Positions 35,552-45,744 of a DNA stretch of 64,000 nt are shown here, one piece after another. The notes under the pieces were generated by a model. It saw nothing but the letters and a program-made list of their open reading frames with translations, had not been told where the DNA came from and did not search any database. Position numbers and translations under genes: made by a program. How positions within the stretch are numbered: position 1 is the stretch's first letter; every line of letters begins with the position of its first letter. Source of the stretch: Burkholderiales bacterium (GTDB lineage: Bacteria; Pseudomonadota; Gammaproteobacteria; Burkholderiales; SG8-41); contig JALHRQ010000009.1 in assembly GCA_022841375.1 (NCBI GenBank), positions 94,949 to 158,948 on the forward strand. Reading direction: 5' to 3'.

Positions 35552-36035
35552 AGCCGTCTATCCCGGCACCTTCGATCCGATGACTCTGGGCCACGAGGAT
35601 CTGGTACGCCGTGCTGCGCGACTGTTCGATCACGTAGTGCTGGCGGTCGCTGACAGCCGGACCAAACGCCCGCTGTTTTCGCTGGCCGAACGCATCGACA
35701 TGGCCCGGGATGCGCTTGCCGATGTCAGGAATGTCTCGGTGGAGGGGTTTTCAGGCCTGCTGATGAATTTTGTGCAGGAGCACGATGCGCGGGTGGTAAT
35801 GCGCGGCGTGCGCGCCGTTTCGGACTTTGACTACGAATTCCAGCTGGCCGGCATGAACCGCAAACTGTATCCCGATGTCGAGACCGTGTTCATGACGCCG
35901 GGCGAGGAACACATGTTCCTGTCTGCGACACTGGTGCGCGAGATTTCGGTCATGGGCGGTGACGTATCCAAGTTTGTGTCGCCGACGATCGCGGGGCGGC
36001 TCAAGACCAAGATCAAGGATCTCGGCGGCAAATGA
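35541..36035 (+). CDS. coaD: Phosphopantetheine adenylyltransferase
   Basis: Makes dephospho-CoA from 4'-phosphopantetheine and ATP. The 164-residue protein has the nucleotidyltransferase motif [15 protein letters not shown] (T/HxGH type), [20 protein letters not shown] and the LSATLVRE motif near the end. The rsmD-coaD pairing is conserved in many proteobacteria. Confidence 0.97.
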   Translation: MNNKAVYPGTFDPMTLGHEDLVRRAARLFDHVVLAVADSRTKRPLFSLAERIDMARDALADVRNVSVEGFSGLLMNFVQEHDARVVMRGVRAVSDFDYEFQLAGMNRKLYPDVETVFMTPGEEHMFLSATLVREISVMGGDVSKFVSPTIAGRLKTKIKDLGGK

Positions 36036-36045
36036 TAAAGGTTAA

Positions 36046-36306
<261 letters not shown>

Positions 36307-36324
36307 AGCACGGCGGCTGCGGAT

Positions 36325-37158
36325 TCAGCGGCGCTGACAGGACGGGCAGTAACAGGTCGCGCGTTGCGCCTGCTTTATCTCACGAATGATGGTTCCGCAC
36401 TGCGTGCAAGGTTCCCCGGCGCGCCCGTATACCAGAAAATGGTTCTGGAAATTGCCCGCCATGCCGTCGCTGCCGACGTAATCACGCAGGGAACTTCCTC
36501 CCGCATCAATCGCCGCCGCCAATGTTTTCTTGATTTCGAGAGCGAGCCGTTCGCAGCGTACGCGGCTGATGCGCCGGGCCGGTGTGCGCGGATCAATCCC
36601 GGCGTGGAACAGCGCTTCGTTGGCGTAAATGTTGCCGACGCCGGCGACCACATGGCTGTCCATGATCACCAGTTTGATCGCCGCGATGCGGGTGCGAGTT
36701 TCCCGGTGCAGCAACGCGCCGTCGAAATCTGCGGTCAGCGGTTCCGGTCCGATACCCGCGAGCAGGGGATGCGCCAGCGGGTCACCGGTTTGCCACAGCA
36801 CGAGGCCGAAACGCCGCGGGTCGCGCAGCCTGACCACGCGGCCATTGTTGATGACCAGGTCGAAGTGATCGTGTTTTTGCGGGGGCGTTACCTTGTCGAC
36901 CAGCCACAACCGTCCCGACATGCCGAGGTGCACAATCAGCGTGCCCGCTTTTGCTTCCACAGGCACGCAATTAAATAGCAGATATTTGCCGCGCCGGGAA
37001 AGCGATTCGATGCGCGCGCCAGCCAGCCGTTGTTCAAGACCGCGGGGCACCGGCTGTCGCATGCCGCGATGGCGCACGATGGCTTGTTCGATCTGCTGCC
37101 GTTCAACTGCATCCGCGAGCCCGCGCCGGGTGGTTTCGACTTCCGGGAGCTCAGGCAT
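36325..37158 (-). CDS. mutM: Formamidopyrimidine-DNA glycosylase
   Basis: Removes 8-oxoguanine and ring-opened purines from DNA. The 277-residue protein starts MPELPEVETTRRGL, which provides the catalytic proline after Met removal and the following glutamate. The beta-hairpin lysine (SRRGKYLLF), the helix-two-turn-helix region (VAGVGNIYANEALF) and a C-terminal zinc finger (CTQCG with CPSC) follow. Convergent with the ferredoxin gene. Confidence 0.96.
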   Translation of the reverse strand: MPELPEVETTRRGLADAVERQQIEQAIVRHRGMRQPVPRGLEQRLAGARIESLSRRGKYLLFNCVPVEAKAGTLIVHLGMSGRLWLVDKVTPPQKHDHFDLVINNGRVVRLRDPRRFGLVLWQTGDPLAHPLLAGIGPEPLTADFDGALLHRETRTRIAAIKLVIMDSHVVAGVGNIYANEALFHAGIDPRTPARRISRVRCERLALEIKKTLAAAIDAGGSSLRDYVGSDGMAGNFQNHFLVYGRAGEPCTQCGTIIREIKQAQRATCYCPSCQRR

Positions 37159-37172
37159 TTTAAGTATTTGTT

Positions 37173-38030
37173 TTATTTAACTTTTTCTGCGCCGGGGGCC
37201 GAGGCTCCCGGATTAGCCAGCAACGCCCGGGCTGCCCCCGCGAGAAAGGTGTATTGCAAACCGTTGTCGCGCCGCCATAACACCAGTTGCGGTTCCCGTT
37301 GCAGCACGCCGAGCGACAACGTCGCGCCGTCGGCCAGTGTGATGCGGATATCGCCGCGCGGCGCGCGATTGTCGTAGGATTCTGCGGCAGCTGCGGATGC
37401 CATGCGCCACTGATCGACGTAGCGCTGCAGTTCGTCGGCACCGGCTTCGCTTGTTGGCGGGGACAGCACCCACCGGCCGTTTTTTTTGCTGACCGAGAAT
37501 TCCGGCAGTGTCACCGCAACGGGTTGTTCGTTTTCCGCCAACAGCGCGCGGCGGATCAGCGCTTCGACATTCAGCGGCAGCGCCGCGCCATGGCGCAGTT
37601 CGACGGCGTGTACGGTGTCGCCGCGAAGCACGTATTGCTCTCGGGTTACGCTGTTGATGCCGCCAAAGGCATATTGCACGCCGTCGATGTCGAGGACTGC
37701 AGAGGGCAGGTCCAGCTCAAAACGCGCGAGTTCGGTGGCGGGCAGGGGTGCGGTCGTTTGCGCTTCGAGAATGGTCAGCATGCGCAGGATCTGGAATTCG
37801 TCGGCTCGCGCCTTGAGCGGCGCTGTAATCCACCATTGTTCACCGCGTCGTTCGATGGCTATCGGCGGGCGTTTGGGTCGGCTCAAAGTAATGCGTGAGA
37901 CCACTGCAGCCTTGACGTCGGACAGCGGTGCGCGCGCAGCCTCTTCGCGTGACGGTGTGCGCCAGGCCAGCCAGACCAGCAGTGCAATCGCGGCCATCAG
38001 TGCGACGTTGAGCATCCATCCGCGTTTCAT
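37173..38030 (-). CDS. DUF4340 domain protein of a GldA/F/G-like ABC system
   Basis: A 285-residue protein with one N-terminal helix (about 7-23) and a periplasmic DUF4340-type domain. ATG 38030 is chosen because it lies just before the helix and after the upstream stop; the frame from 38084 would overlap that gene. It follows the GldG-like gene in the same operon. Function unknown; it probably belongs to the ABC complex at the membrane. Confidence 0.8.
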   Translation of the reverse strand: MKRGWMLNVALMAAIALLVWLAWRTPSREEAARAPLSDVKAAVVSRITLSRPKRPPIAIERRGEQWWITAPLKARADEFQILRMLTILEAQTTAPLPATELARFELDLPSAVLDIDGVQYAFGGINSVTREQYVLRGDTVHAVELRHGAALPLNVEALIRRALLAENEQPVAVTLPEFSVSKKNGRWVLSPPTSEAGADELQRYVDQWRMASAAAAESYDNRAPRGDIRITLADGATLSLGVLQREPQLVLWRRDNGLQYTFLAGAARALLANPGASAPGAEKVK

Positions 38031-38049
38031 GATTGGTGTCCGTGCTTGA

Positions 38050-39411
38050 TCAGCGCGCGTTGCGCCGGCGCCACCAAACGGCAAAGCCGATGACGGCGAA
38101 CAGCAGCGGCAGTGCGAACAGCACCAGGAAAGCGATCAGGTAGAGCTGGGTGCTGTCGATTTCAATCTGCGTATCGGCAGCGGGACGCGCGTCGATGGTG
38201 ACCATCCCGTCTTCGCCGGCCAGCCAGTTGAGCATACTCACGCCCAAAGCCAGATTGCCGCCGTTGCCGAGGAAACTATTGGACAGGAAATGTCCGGTGC
38301 CAACGACGAGGGCGCGTTGTTCGCGGTCGCCGACCGTGCGCTCAAAGGCGCTGGCGACGTTGACGGGGCCTGGAAAATCGCGCGCCTTGTCGAACACGGG
38401 TTTGGCATCCAGCTTGCCGATTTCCACCCAGCCGCGTTGTGCGACGTCTATTAGCGGCGTCACCCTCCAGCCGGCACCGTCATCAGCGCCAATCTGGCGC
38501 GCATGCGGAAAAAGTGTGTTGTATTGCAGCGCGCCGACCACAGGATGGCGCGCGTAATTGGTGGCGACGGCAAACACCGGCGGTCCGCTGCGCGGTGCCA
38601 GCGCGGGGTCGACCACGGTGCCCGGCGTCAGCACCAGTCCGAGTTTTTCGGCGAGCGGTTGCAGGCCGCGCAGCGGCTCGGTGTCGATCAGCCACAGCAG
38701 GTTGCCGCCGCGGTCAACGTAGCGCAGCAGCTTGTCGATTTCAGTCGGCTGCAGTTCGACCTGCGGCTGGGTGATCACCAGCAACGCGGCATTTTCCGGA
38801 ACATCCTGGGCGATGGCCAGATTCAGATTGGAAATGTTGAAGCCTTTTTCGCGCAACCGGTGGCCGAAGGCGCCCAAATCGTGGTTGGCGAGTCCGTCAA
38901 GCTTGCGTTCGCCGTGGCCGTCAATCCACAGCACCAGGTCGTTGGCGCCGCGCGCGAGCCGCAGCAGTGCGTTGGCAAACGACTGTTCGCTGAATTCCGC
39001 CAGAGGGATCTGTTCGCTGCGCCGCTGGTATTCAAGGATCAATGCGTTGGGGGTGCGCAGGCTGGCTTCGGCAGCGAGCTTGGGCTGCTCGCGCGGGTCG
39101 ATCAGCTGCAATTGCAGGTCGGGCTTGACGCGCTGATAGGCGCGCACGCGCTCCTCGATCGCCTTGTGCACGTTGCTGCCGCTGCTGTCCTGGCGGAGGG
39201 CATAGGCTTTTACGCTGACCGGTCCCTGCAACTGCTTCAGCGCGCCGATGGTGGTGGCGGACAGCGTGTTGCGGGCGCCGCGCGTGAAGTCGTGTTCGAC
39301 CCGATACTCGCGCGCAAAATAGGCCAGCAGCGCGACCAGCAGCGCCAGCAGCAATACAAAGACGCCGCTTTGGGCGACAAGCTGCCAGCGCAGGCGGCGG
39401 GTGATCTGCAT
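38050..39411 (-). CDS. GldG-like ABC-type auxiliary protein
   Basis: A 453-residue protein with an N-terminal helix (about 15-33), a large periplasmic domain (FTRGARNTLSATT near 42-54; DGHGERKLDG) and a C-terminal helix (about 425-447). This layout matches GldG-type proteins that accompany an ABC-2 permease. In non-gliding bacteria the transported substrate is unknown. Confidence 0.85.
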   Translation of the reverse strand: MQITRRLRWQLVAQSGVFVLLLALLVALLAYFAREYRVEHDFTRGARNTLSATTIGALKQLQGPVSVKAYALRQDSSGSNVHKAIEERVRAYQRVKPDLQLQLIDPREQPKLAAEASLRTPNALILEYQRRSEQIPLAEFSEQSFANALLRLARGANDLVLWIDGHGERKLDGLANHDLGAFGHRLREKGFNISNLNLAIAQDVPENAALLVITQPQVELQPTEIDKLLRYVDRGGNLLWLIDTEPLRGLQPLAEKLGLVLTPGTVVDPALAPRSGPPVFAVATNYARHPVVGALQYNTLFPHARQIGADDGAGWRVTPLIDVAQRGWVEIGKLDAKPVFDKARDFPGPVNVASAFERTVGDREQRALVVGTGHFLSNSFLGNGGNLALGVSMLNWLAGEDGMVTIDARPAADTQIEIDSTQLYLIAFLVLFALPLLFAVIGFAVWWRRRNAR

Positions 39412-39414
39412 GGT

Positions 39415-40185
39415 TCAGCCGCGCAGCCGCCGCCCGTCGAGGCGGCGGATGGCGAGAATCAGGAAGGCCGCGGTGAGCAGCAGCGGGCAGATGATGGCGT
39501 ATGAGTCGAGCATGCCCTTGCCCAGTGGTTCGAAATTGCGCAGCGGCGAAAACACCTGGGCGAATGCAGCCGGGATCGGCCAGCCGCGGGCGCGCAGGCT
39601 GTCGCCGGCGGTTTCACCCATGAACAGCATCGCCAGCAGCAGACCAAAGGAGAGCAGCGCGGCGGCCATCGGCTGCGCGGTCAGGCTGGAAGCATAAAGG
39701 CTGACCGCGGCAAAACTGGCGGCGAGCAGCAGCAATGCCAGAGTCAGCGTTGCCAGCAGTCCGGTGTCGAGGCGGGTGCCGGCGGCCAGCGTCAGCGGCA
39801 TCGCCAGCACCACCAGGATGATCAGCAGCAGAAAAATCATCAATCCGATGAATTTGCCGATAATGATTTCGGTCATCGAGATTGGCGCCGACAGCAGCAG
39901 GGTCATGGTCTGGTTGCGACGCTCTTCCGCGATCATGCGCATGGCCAGCAGCGGCACGGCGAACAGCAATACTGCGGCTGCCGTGGCAAAGGTGGGCGCG
40001 GCAACAAGTTCGGTGACGCCGGGCGGGCTGGCGAGTTGCGCCAGCTGCGACTGGATTTGCAGGAAATCATCGAGGCGCTTGAGGAAACCGTAACCGAGGA
40101 TGATCTGCACCACGGTCAGCACCAGCCATGCCAGCGGCGAAGTGAACAGCGCGCGCAGTTCCTTGGCGGCGATGGTGAATATCAT
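39415..40185 (-). CDS. ABC-2 type permease (GldF/NosY-like)
   Basis: A 256-residue permease with about six helices and the conserved AEERRNQTMTLLLSAPIS segment typical of GldF/NosY-type exporters. Its start overlaps the ATPase stop (ATGA at 40182-40185). With the ATPase, GldG-like and DUF4340 genes it forms a four-gene operon. Confidence 0.88.
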   Translation of the reverse strand: MIFTIAAKELRALFTSPLAWLVLTVVQIILGYGFLKRLDDFLQIQSQLAQLASPPGVTELVAAPTFATAAAVLLFAVPLLAMRMIAEERRNQTMTLLLSAPISMTEIIIGKFIGLMIFLLLIILVVLAMPLTLAAGTRLDTGLLATLTLALLLLAASFAAVSLYASSLTAQPMAAALLSFGLLLAMLFMGETAGDSLRARGWPIPAAFAQVFSPLRNFEPLGKGMLDSYAIICPLLLTAAFLILAIRRLDGRRLRG

Positions 40186-41186
40186 GATCGGGGTTCCCCT
40201 GCAGGTGCGGTCGCGCCTTCACTCGAACTTTCGCCCGCACTTACGCCCGCATTTTCACCCCGGGTCAGATGCACAAACACGTCTTCCAGGCTGGTTTGCG
40301 CCGGGGTCAGCTGGTGCAGTCCCCAGTTTTCGGCACCGGCGCGGGCCACCAGCGCGGCAGTGGGATCGACATCGGGTGCGAAGCGGATGAGGAAGCGGCC
40401 ATCGCCCTCGTCTTCAACGGTCGAGACGCCGTCAATGGCGCGCAGCGTTTCGATGGCAGGTGGGCGGTGCAGACTGATGGTGACGGTGCGGCCGCGCTGA
40501 AACTCGCGCAGACCGGCGATGGTGTTGCTGAACACGACTTCGCCGTGATGCAGGATCTGCACACGGTCGCAGACCGCTTCGACCTCGGTGAGGATGTGCG
40601 TCGACAGGATCACGCTGTGCGCGCGGCCAAGTTCGCGGATCAGTGCGCGAATGTCGAGGATCTGGTTGGGATCGAGGCCGACGGTAGGCTCATCCAGAAT
40701 GATCAGATCGGGCTCGTGCACAATGGCCTGGGCAATGCCGACACGCTGCTGATAGCCCTTGGACAGTGCACCAATCAGTTTTCGCGCCACCTCTGCGAGG
40801 CCGCAGCGTTGCATGGCGCGCGCAACGGCATCTTCACAGCGTGCACGCGGCACACGGTGCAGCCGGGCGGCCAGCCGCAGATATTCGGCAACATTCAGTT
40901 CCCGGTACAACGGAGGGGTTTCCGGGAGATAGCCGATCCTGGCTTTGGCCGCTACCGGTTGATCCATCAGGTCGATGCCGCAGACGCGGATTTCACCGGC
41001 GGTTGGGGCGAGATTGCCGGTGAGCATCTGCATGGTGGTGGTTTTGCCGGCGCCGTTGGGCCCGAGCAGGCCCAGTACCTCCCCGTGGCGCACTTCCAGG
41101 TCAAGACCGCGGACGGCGGCGTGCTTGCCGTAGAGGCGTGAAATACCCTTGGCGCTTACAGTCAATTCAGAGGAGTGGGGAGTCAT
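40182..41186 (-). CDS. ABC transporter ATP-binding protein (GldA-like)
   Basis: A 334-residue ATPase with Walker A GPNGAGKTTT, signature LSKGYQQRVG, Walker B LIILDEPTVGLDPNQ and the switch histidine in STH. A C-terminal extension beyond the ATPase core follows. ATG 41186 is preferred; the upstream frame begins with TTG at 41225 and adds no conserved sequence. First gene of the operon. Confidence 0.9.
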   Translation of the reverse strand: MTPHSSELTVSAKGISRLYGKHAAVRGLDLEVRHGEVLGLLGPNGAGKTTTMQMLTGNLAPTAGEIRVCGIDLMDQPVAAKARIGYLPETPPLYRELNVAEYLRLAARLHRVPRARCEDAVARAMQRCGLAEVARKLIGALSKGYQQRVGIAQAIVHEPDLIILDEPTVGLDPNQILDIRALIRELGRAHSVILSTHILTEVEAVCDRVQILHHGEVVFSNTIAGLREFQRGRTVTISLHRPPAIETLRAIDGVSTVEDEGDGRFLIRFAPDVDPTAALVARAGAENWGLHQLTPAQTSLEDVFVHLTRGENAGVSAGESSSEGATAPAGEPRS

Positions 41187-41349
41187 CAACGGCGGGATTG
41201 CTGCGTGGTGTTGCCTTGTGGTCAAGCTGAAATATACCTAATATGTTGCGCATTATGAATGGCGCCGCAATACCGCGCTATAGACGTTTTTCCACGCGCT
41301 CATTCTGGCGCAAATCCACGCGAGTCAACGCGCTCAACCCGGCCCTCCA

Positions 41350-43119
41350 ATGAAACTGTTTCGAATCATCGTGCTGATCGCCAGCGTCGTTCTGGTCGCG
41401 TGTGCCCAGGTGCCCGTACAAACCGTGCCCGTCGCAGCGGAAGCCAAGCCCCTGCCCAAGGTGGTGGCGCAGAAACCGGCGCCGGTGCCGCGCGTTGCAC
41501 CGCTGCCCAATGTCGATTTGAGCGAAGACATCCTGTTCAAGCTGACACTTGCTGAAATCGCCTTGCAGCGCGGGCAGCCGCATGTCGCCGTTCCGGCATT
41601 TCTTGAAGTGGCGCGCGAGACTCGCGATCCGCGCCTCGCGCGGCGCGCCACCGAAGTCGCCTGGAGTGCTCGGTTCCTGCCGGCAGCGCTGGAGGCGGCG
41701 ACGTTGTGGCTGCAACTCGACCCGGATTCGGCGCGGGCGCGGCAGACGGTGATTGCGCTGCTGGTTAACCAGTCGCGTCTGGACGACGCATTGCCCCATC
41801 TGCAGAAATGGCTGGCCGCGGAACCGGAACGTGTGGGCGAGAATTTTCTGCAATTGTCTACGCTGGTGGCCAGCCATCAGGACAAGCCGGCGATTCTGCG
41901 TTTGCTGCGTACGCTGGCGGCAGCTTACCCGGCGGTGCCGGAAGCCAGCCTCGCCGTGGCCCAGGCGGCATCAAACGCTGACGATCAGGCAACCGCGCTG
42001 GCGTCTGCCCGCAAGGCGCTCGAGATGCGGCCCGGCTGGGAACTCGCTGCTTTGTTCCAGGCGCGCGCATTACAGCGCGATTCGGTGGATCAGGCGATCG
42101 TATTCCTCGAGGGATTCCTCAAGGCCAATCCCGGTGCCCGCGATGCGCGATTGAATCTGGCCCGGTTGCTGGTCTCCGCGCGACGTTATCCCGAGGCCCG
42201 CAAGCAGTTCGAAATTCTTGTCGGCGAAGCGCCGAACAATCCGGAAATTGCCATGGCGGTGGCCACACTGTCGCTGCAGGCCAAGGATTATGTGGCGGCG
42301 GAAGTTCAACTGCGACGGGCACTGGAGATCAATCCCAAGGATCCCGATCTGGTGCGGTTGTATCTCGGCCAGGTCAGTGAAGAATTGAAGCGCGATGATC
42401 AGGCGTTGAAATGGTATTCCAGCATTAACCAGGGCGAACAGTTCGTTCCTGCTCAGGCCCGTTATGCCGGCGTATTGGCGCGACAGGGCAAGATGGCGGA
42501 AGCACGCAAGTATTTGCAGGAGGTTGCCGCGGTTGACCCGCAACAGCGCCTGTTGCTGACGCTGGCCGAGGCCGGTCTGTTGCGCGAGGCGAATGCGTAT
42601 CAGGAAGCTTTTGAGTTCCTCGGCGCAGCCTTGGCGAAAACTCCGGATGTTCCCGACCTGATGTATGACTATGCGATGGCCGCCGAGAAGGTCAACCGCA
42701 TGGATGTACTCGAGGCAAATCTGCGACGGGTGATTGCGTTGCGGCCGACGCATGCGCATGCCTACAACGCCCTCGGTTACTCGCTGGCCGACCGCAATGA
42801 ACGCCTGGCCGAAGCGCGTACTCTGATTGAAACGGCGCACAAACTGGCGCCCGAGGATTTCTACATTCTCGACAGCCTTGGCTGGGTGCTGTTCCGCCAG
42901 GGTCAGTATCAGGAAGCGCTTGGACATCTGCAGCGCGCTCATCAAGCGCGGCCGGATGCGGAAATTTCAGCCCATCTTGGCGAAGTGCTGTGGGCGCTGG
43001 GCCGTCAGGCCGAAGCGCAGAAGGTGTGGGCGGAAGCGCTGCGCGGCCAGTCGAAAAATGAGGTGCTCCAGAGCACCATCAAGCGACTCGCGCCGGTGAT
43101 CCTGCAATCGGCGCAATGA
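41350..43119 (+). CDS. TPR-repeat lipoprotein
   Basis: A 589-residue protein with a lipoprotein signal (lipobox LVAC, C18) and a proline-rich linker. A long array of tetratricopeptide repeats follows, for example EVQLRRALEINPKDPDLVRLYLG and NALGYSLADRNERLAEA. It is probably anchored in the outer membrane facing the periplasm. Similar genes precede lolB and ispE in betaproteobacteria. Its stop overlaps lolB (ATGA), hinting at a role in envelope protein handling. Confidence 0.87.
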   Translation: MKLFRIIVLIASVVLVACAQVPVQTVPVAAEAKPLPKVVAQKPAPVPRVAPLPNVDLSEDILFKLTLAEIALQRGQPHVAVPAFLEVARETRDPRLARRATEVAWSARFLPAALEAATLWLQLDPDSARARQTVIALLVNQSRLDDALPHLQKWLAAEPERVGENFLQLSTLVASHQDKPAILRLLRTLAAAYPAVPEASLAVAQAASNADDQATALASARKALEMRPGWELAALFQARALQRDSVDQAIVFLEGFLKANPGARDARLNLARLLVSARRYPEARKQFEILVGEAPNNPEIAMAVATLSLQAKDYVAAEVQLRRALEINPKDPDLVRLYLGQVSEELKRDDQALKWYSSINQGEQFVPAQARYAGVLARQGKMAEARKYLQEVAAVDPQQRLLLTLAEAGLLREANAYQEAFEFLGAALAKTPDVPDLMYDYAMAAEKVNRMDVLEANLRRVIALRPTHAHAYNALGYSLADRNERLAEARTLIETAHKLAPEDFYILDSLGWVLFRQGQYQEALGHLQRAHQARPDAEISAHLGEVLWALGRQAEAQKVWAEALRGQSKNEVLQSTIKRLAPVILQSAQ

Positions 43120-43682
43120 GCGTTGTCCGCGTCTTCGCAGGGGCGTTTTCGACCGCGCTGCTGACGGCTTGCGTTACGGTTGCACCCGATCCGCAGTCTG
43201 TGCCTGCTGCTTTCGATGTGGTCGGCCGTGTGCTGATCAGCGGCGAAGGGCGGGCATTTTCATCCAATCTGCGCTGGCGTCATGAGGCGATTGAAGACGA
43301 GTTGTGGCTGATGTCGCCGGTGGGGCAAACCCTGGCGCATATCGTTGCTGATGCTGCAGGCGCAACGCTGACCACCCCGGATATGCAGGAATACCGGGCG
43401 CTATCGGTCGACAGCCTTACCCGGCGTGCGTTGGGCTGGGCCTTGCCTTTAAGCGGCTTGCGTTACTGGATACGCTCGAGGCCGGCGCCCGGTGAAAATG
43501 TCACAGCATCGAATCGCGACAGCGCGGGCCGCTTGTCCCTGATTGAGCAGGACGGCTGGAGCATCCGCTACAGCTATCCCGATACGCCATCGGCAGTTTT
43601 GCCGCGGCGTCTCGACCTGACCCGCAGCGGGCAGCAGATCCGGCTGGTGATAGATTCCTGGCGCGGCGAGGACCCGCCTTGA
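43116..43682 (+). CDS. lolB: Outer-membrane lipoprotein insertion protein LolB
   Basis: Accepts lipoproteins from LolA and inserts them in the outer membrane. The 188-residue protein has a lipobox LTAC (C19) and a LolB-type beta domain (FDVVGRVLISGEGRAFSSNLRW; RYWIRSRPAPG; QDGWSIRY). The position between the TPR lipoprotein and ispE is usual. Confidence 0.9.
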   Translation: MSVVRVFAGAFSTALLTACVTVAPDPQSVPAAFDVVGRVLISGEGRAFSSNLRWRHEAIEDELWLMSPVGQTLAHIVADAAGATLTTPDMQEYRALSVDSLTRRALGWALPLSGLRYWIRSRPAPGENVTASNRDSAGRLSLIEQDGWSIRYSYPDTPSAVLPRRLDLTRSGQQIRLVIDSWRGEDPP

Positions 43683-44527
43683 ACGGCATGATTGCGTTTC
43701 CGGCGCCGGCCAAACTCAATCTGATGCTGCGTGTGCTAGGTCGGCGCGCCGATGGTTATCACCTGCTGCAGACGGTATTCCGCTTTATCGGGCACGGGGA
43801 TGAAGTCCGGCTGCGGGTGCGCCATGACGGCGTGATTGCCCGCCTCCGATCGTTGCCGGAAGTGATCGAAGCCGATGATTTAACCGTACGCGCCGCAAGG
43901 GCGCTGCAGGCCGCAACCGGTACTCGTTTGGGGGCTGATATCGACCTTGAAAAGCGGTTGCCTATGGGCGGCGGGCTGGGCGGCGGCAGTTCCGATGCGG
44001 CAACGGTATTGCTGGCGTTGAATCACTTGTGGCAGACCGGCCTGTCACGCAAGCGCTTGCAGGTGCTGGCCTTGCCGCTGGGGGCTGACGTGCCGGTGTT
44101 TGTCTTTGGGCAGAGCGCGTTGGCCGAGGGGATCGGCGAAGAACTGACCCCGCTGGTATTGCCGCCGGCCTGGTATCTGGTGCTGTCCCCCCCCGTTTCC
44201 GTGCCTACGGCTGCAGTTTTCCGACACCCTGAATTGAAAAGGGACTCGGAAAAGGTTAAAATCCAAGGCTTTTCCGAGCCTCGGGGCAATGATCTGGAAC
44301 CCGTGGTTTGCCGGGAGTATCCCGAGGTAGCGCGGCATCTGGCGTGGCTCAACCAATATGGCGAGGCGCGGATGACGGGTTCAGGTGCCTGTGTATTTGC
44401 GGCGTTTGCGGATGAAACGTCAGCGCGGCGCGCGCTGGCGGCATGTCCGGCAGCAATGCGCGGATTTGTGGCCCGCGGGCTGGATGTACATCCGCTGCAC
44501 GGACTTGCGGAAGATTTTGACGGCTGA
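43679..44527 (+). CDS. ispE: 4-diphosphocytidyl-2-C-methyl-D-erythritol kinase
   Basis: GHMP kinase of the non-mevalonate isoprenoid pathway. The 282-residue protein has FPAPAKLNLMLRVLGRRADGYH at the N-terminus, the ATP loop PMGGGLGGGSSDAATVL and a C-terminal MTGSGACVFA. The start is uncertain: TTG 43679 overlaps the lolB stop (TTGA) and has GAGGA six bases before it, while ATG 43688 better matches the usual N-terminus but has no well-placed ribosome site. Confidence 0.95.
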   Translation: MNGMIAFPAPAKLNLMLRVLGRRADGYHLLQTVFRFIGHGDEVRLRVRHDGVIARLRSLPEVIEADDLTVRAARALQAATGTRLGADIDLEKRLPMGGGLGGGSSDAATVLLALNHLWQTGLSRKRLQVLALPLGADVPVFVFGQSALAEGIGEELTPLVLPPAWYLVLSPPVSVPTAAVFRHPELKRDSEKVKIQGFSEPRGNDLEPVVCREYPEVARHLAWLNQYGEARMTGSGACVFAAFADETSARRALAACPAAMRGFVARGLDVHPLHGLAEDFDG

Positions 44528-44562
44528 CGCGACAGCGGCGCCGGCGGTGTTGCAGCATCGGT

Positions 44563-44639
44563 TGGGGAGTCGCCAAGCTGGTTAAGGCACCGGATTTTGA
44601 TTCCGGCATGCGAAGGTTCGAATCCTTCCTCCCCAGCCA
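44563..44639 (+). tRNA. tRNA-Gln (anticodon UUG)
   Basis: A 77-base cloverleaf. Acceptor TGGGGAG pairs with CTCCCCA, followed by discriminator G and an encoded CCA. The anticodon stem CCGGA/TCCGG encloses TTTTGAT with anticodon TTG. The T-arm GAAGG-TTCGAAT-CCTTC is intact. It lies between ispE and prs, a common site in betaproteobacteria, and reads in the same direction. Confidence 0.97.
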
Positions 44640-44707
44640 CTTATATTCGGCAGTTCACCGGCTGTTTTCATCGGCCTTTCTCGACGCGATTCATCAGGGG
44701 GTGTGTG

Positions 44708-45658
44708 GTGGCACTGGACAGGATGATGGTATTCACCGGCAACGCCAATCCGCGCCTCGCGGAGGCGGTAGTCGGCCATCTTGACATCCACATCGGTCGC
44801 GCCAAAGTCGGTCGTTTCAGCGACGGCGAAGTGGCCATCGAGATCCTCGAAAACGTTCGCGGCAAGGACGTGTTCATCCTGCAGTCGATCTGTGCGCCCA
44901 CCAACGACAACCTGATGGAACTGCTGGTGATGGTCGATGCGCTGAAGCGCGCTTCGGCCGGACGGGTTACTGCGGCGATTCCGTATATGGGTTACGCCAG
45001 GCAGGATCGGCGTCCGAACTCGGCGCGGGTGCCGATCACGGCGAAAGTCGTGGCGAACATGATGAGCAGTGTCGGCGTTGACCGCGTGCTGACAATGGAT
45101 CTCCACTCCGAACAGATTCAGGGTTTTTTCGACATCCCGGTGGACAACATCTACTCCGGGCCGATCATGCTCGGTGACGTCTGGAAGCAGAATTTCAGCG
45201 AACTGGTGGTGGTATCACCGGACGTTGGCGGCGTGGTGCGCGCAAGAGCGCTGGCCAAACGGCTCGAAGCCGACCTCGCCATCATCGACAAGCGCCGCCC
45301 GAGACCCAATGTCGCGACGGTGATGAACATCATTGGCGAAGTCGCGGGGCGTACCTGCGTCATCGTCGACGATATGGTCGATACGGCCAACACGCTGTGC
45401 GAGGCCGCCGCCGCATTGAAAAAACAGGGAGCGCAAAAGGTCATTGCCTACTGCACGCACGCGGTGCTGTCCGGCCCGGCCCTTGAGCGCATCACCAATT
45501 CCGCGCTGGACTCGATCGTGGTGACCGACACCATTCCGCTGACCGAGGCCGGACGCAACTGCAGCAAGATTCGCGTATTGACCGTGGCCGGTCTGCTGGC
45601 GGAAACGATGCGCCGGATCAGTGCAGAGGACTCGGTCAGTTCGCTGTTTGTCGAATAG
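44708..45658 (+). CDS. prs: Ribose-phosphate pyrophosphokinase
   Basis: Makes PRPP from ribose 5-phosphate and ATP. The 316-residue protein has [14 protein letters not shown] at the N-terminus, MGYARQDRR, the [17 protein letters not shown] metal-binding segment and the PRPP loop [17 protein letters not shown] 44708 is chosen: CAGGGGG lies seven bases before it and family members begin about six residues before MMVFTG. The longer frame from 44597 runs over the tRNA. Confidence 0.95.
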   Translation: MALDRMMVFTGNANPRLAEAVVGHLDIHIGRAKVGRFSDGEVAIEILENVRGKDVFILQSICAPTNDNLMELLVMVDALKRASAGRVTAAIPYMGYARQDRRPNSARVPITAKVVANMMSSVGVDRVLTMDLHSEQIQGFFDIPVDNIYSGPIMLGDVWKQNFSELVVVSPDVGGVVRARALAKRLEADLAIIDKRRPRPNVATVMNIIGEVAGRTCVIVDDMVDTANTLCEAAAALKKQGAQKVIAYCTHAVLSGPALERITNSALDSIVVTDTIPLTEAGRNCSKIRVLTVAGLLAETMRRISAEDSVSSLFVE

Positions 45659-45667
45659 ATTTTTAGC

Positions 45668-45697
45668 GGAAGCCGGCTTTTCGCCGGTTTCCTTTTT
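45668..45697 (+). terminator. Rho-independent terminator after prs
   Basis: A 10-bp stem (45668-45677 with 45683-45692, one G-T pair) with a five-base loop is followed by five T. It lies ten bases after the prs stop. Confidence 0.85.
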
Positions 45698-45744
45698 AAC
45701 GCGGGACAGTCTGGTCGCGGACCCCCGCATCACAGGAGAGCAAC

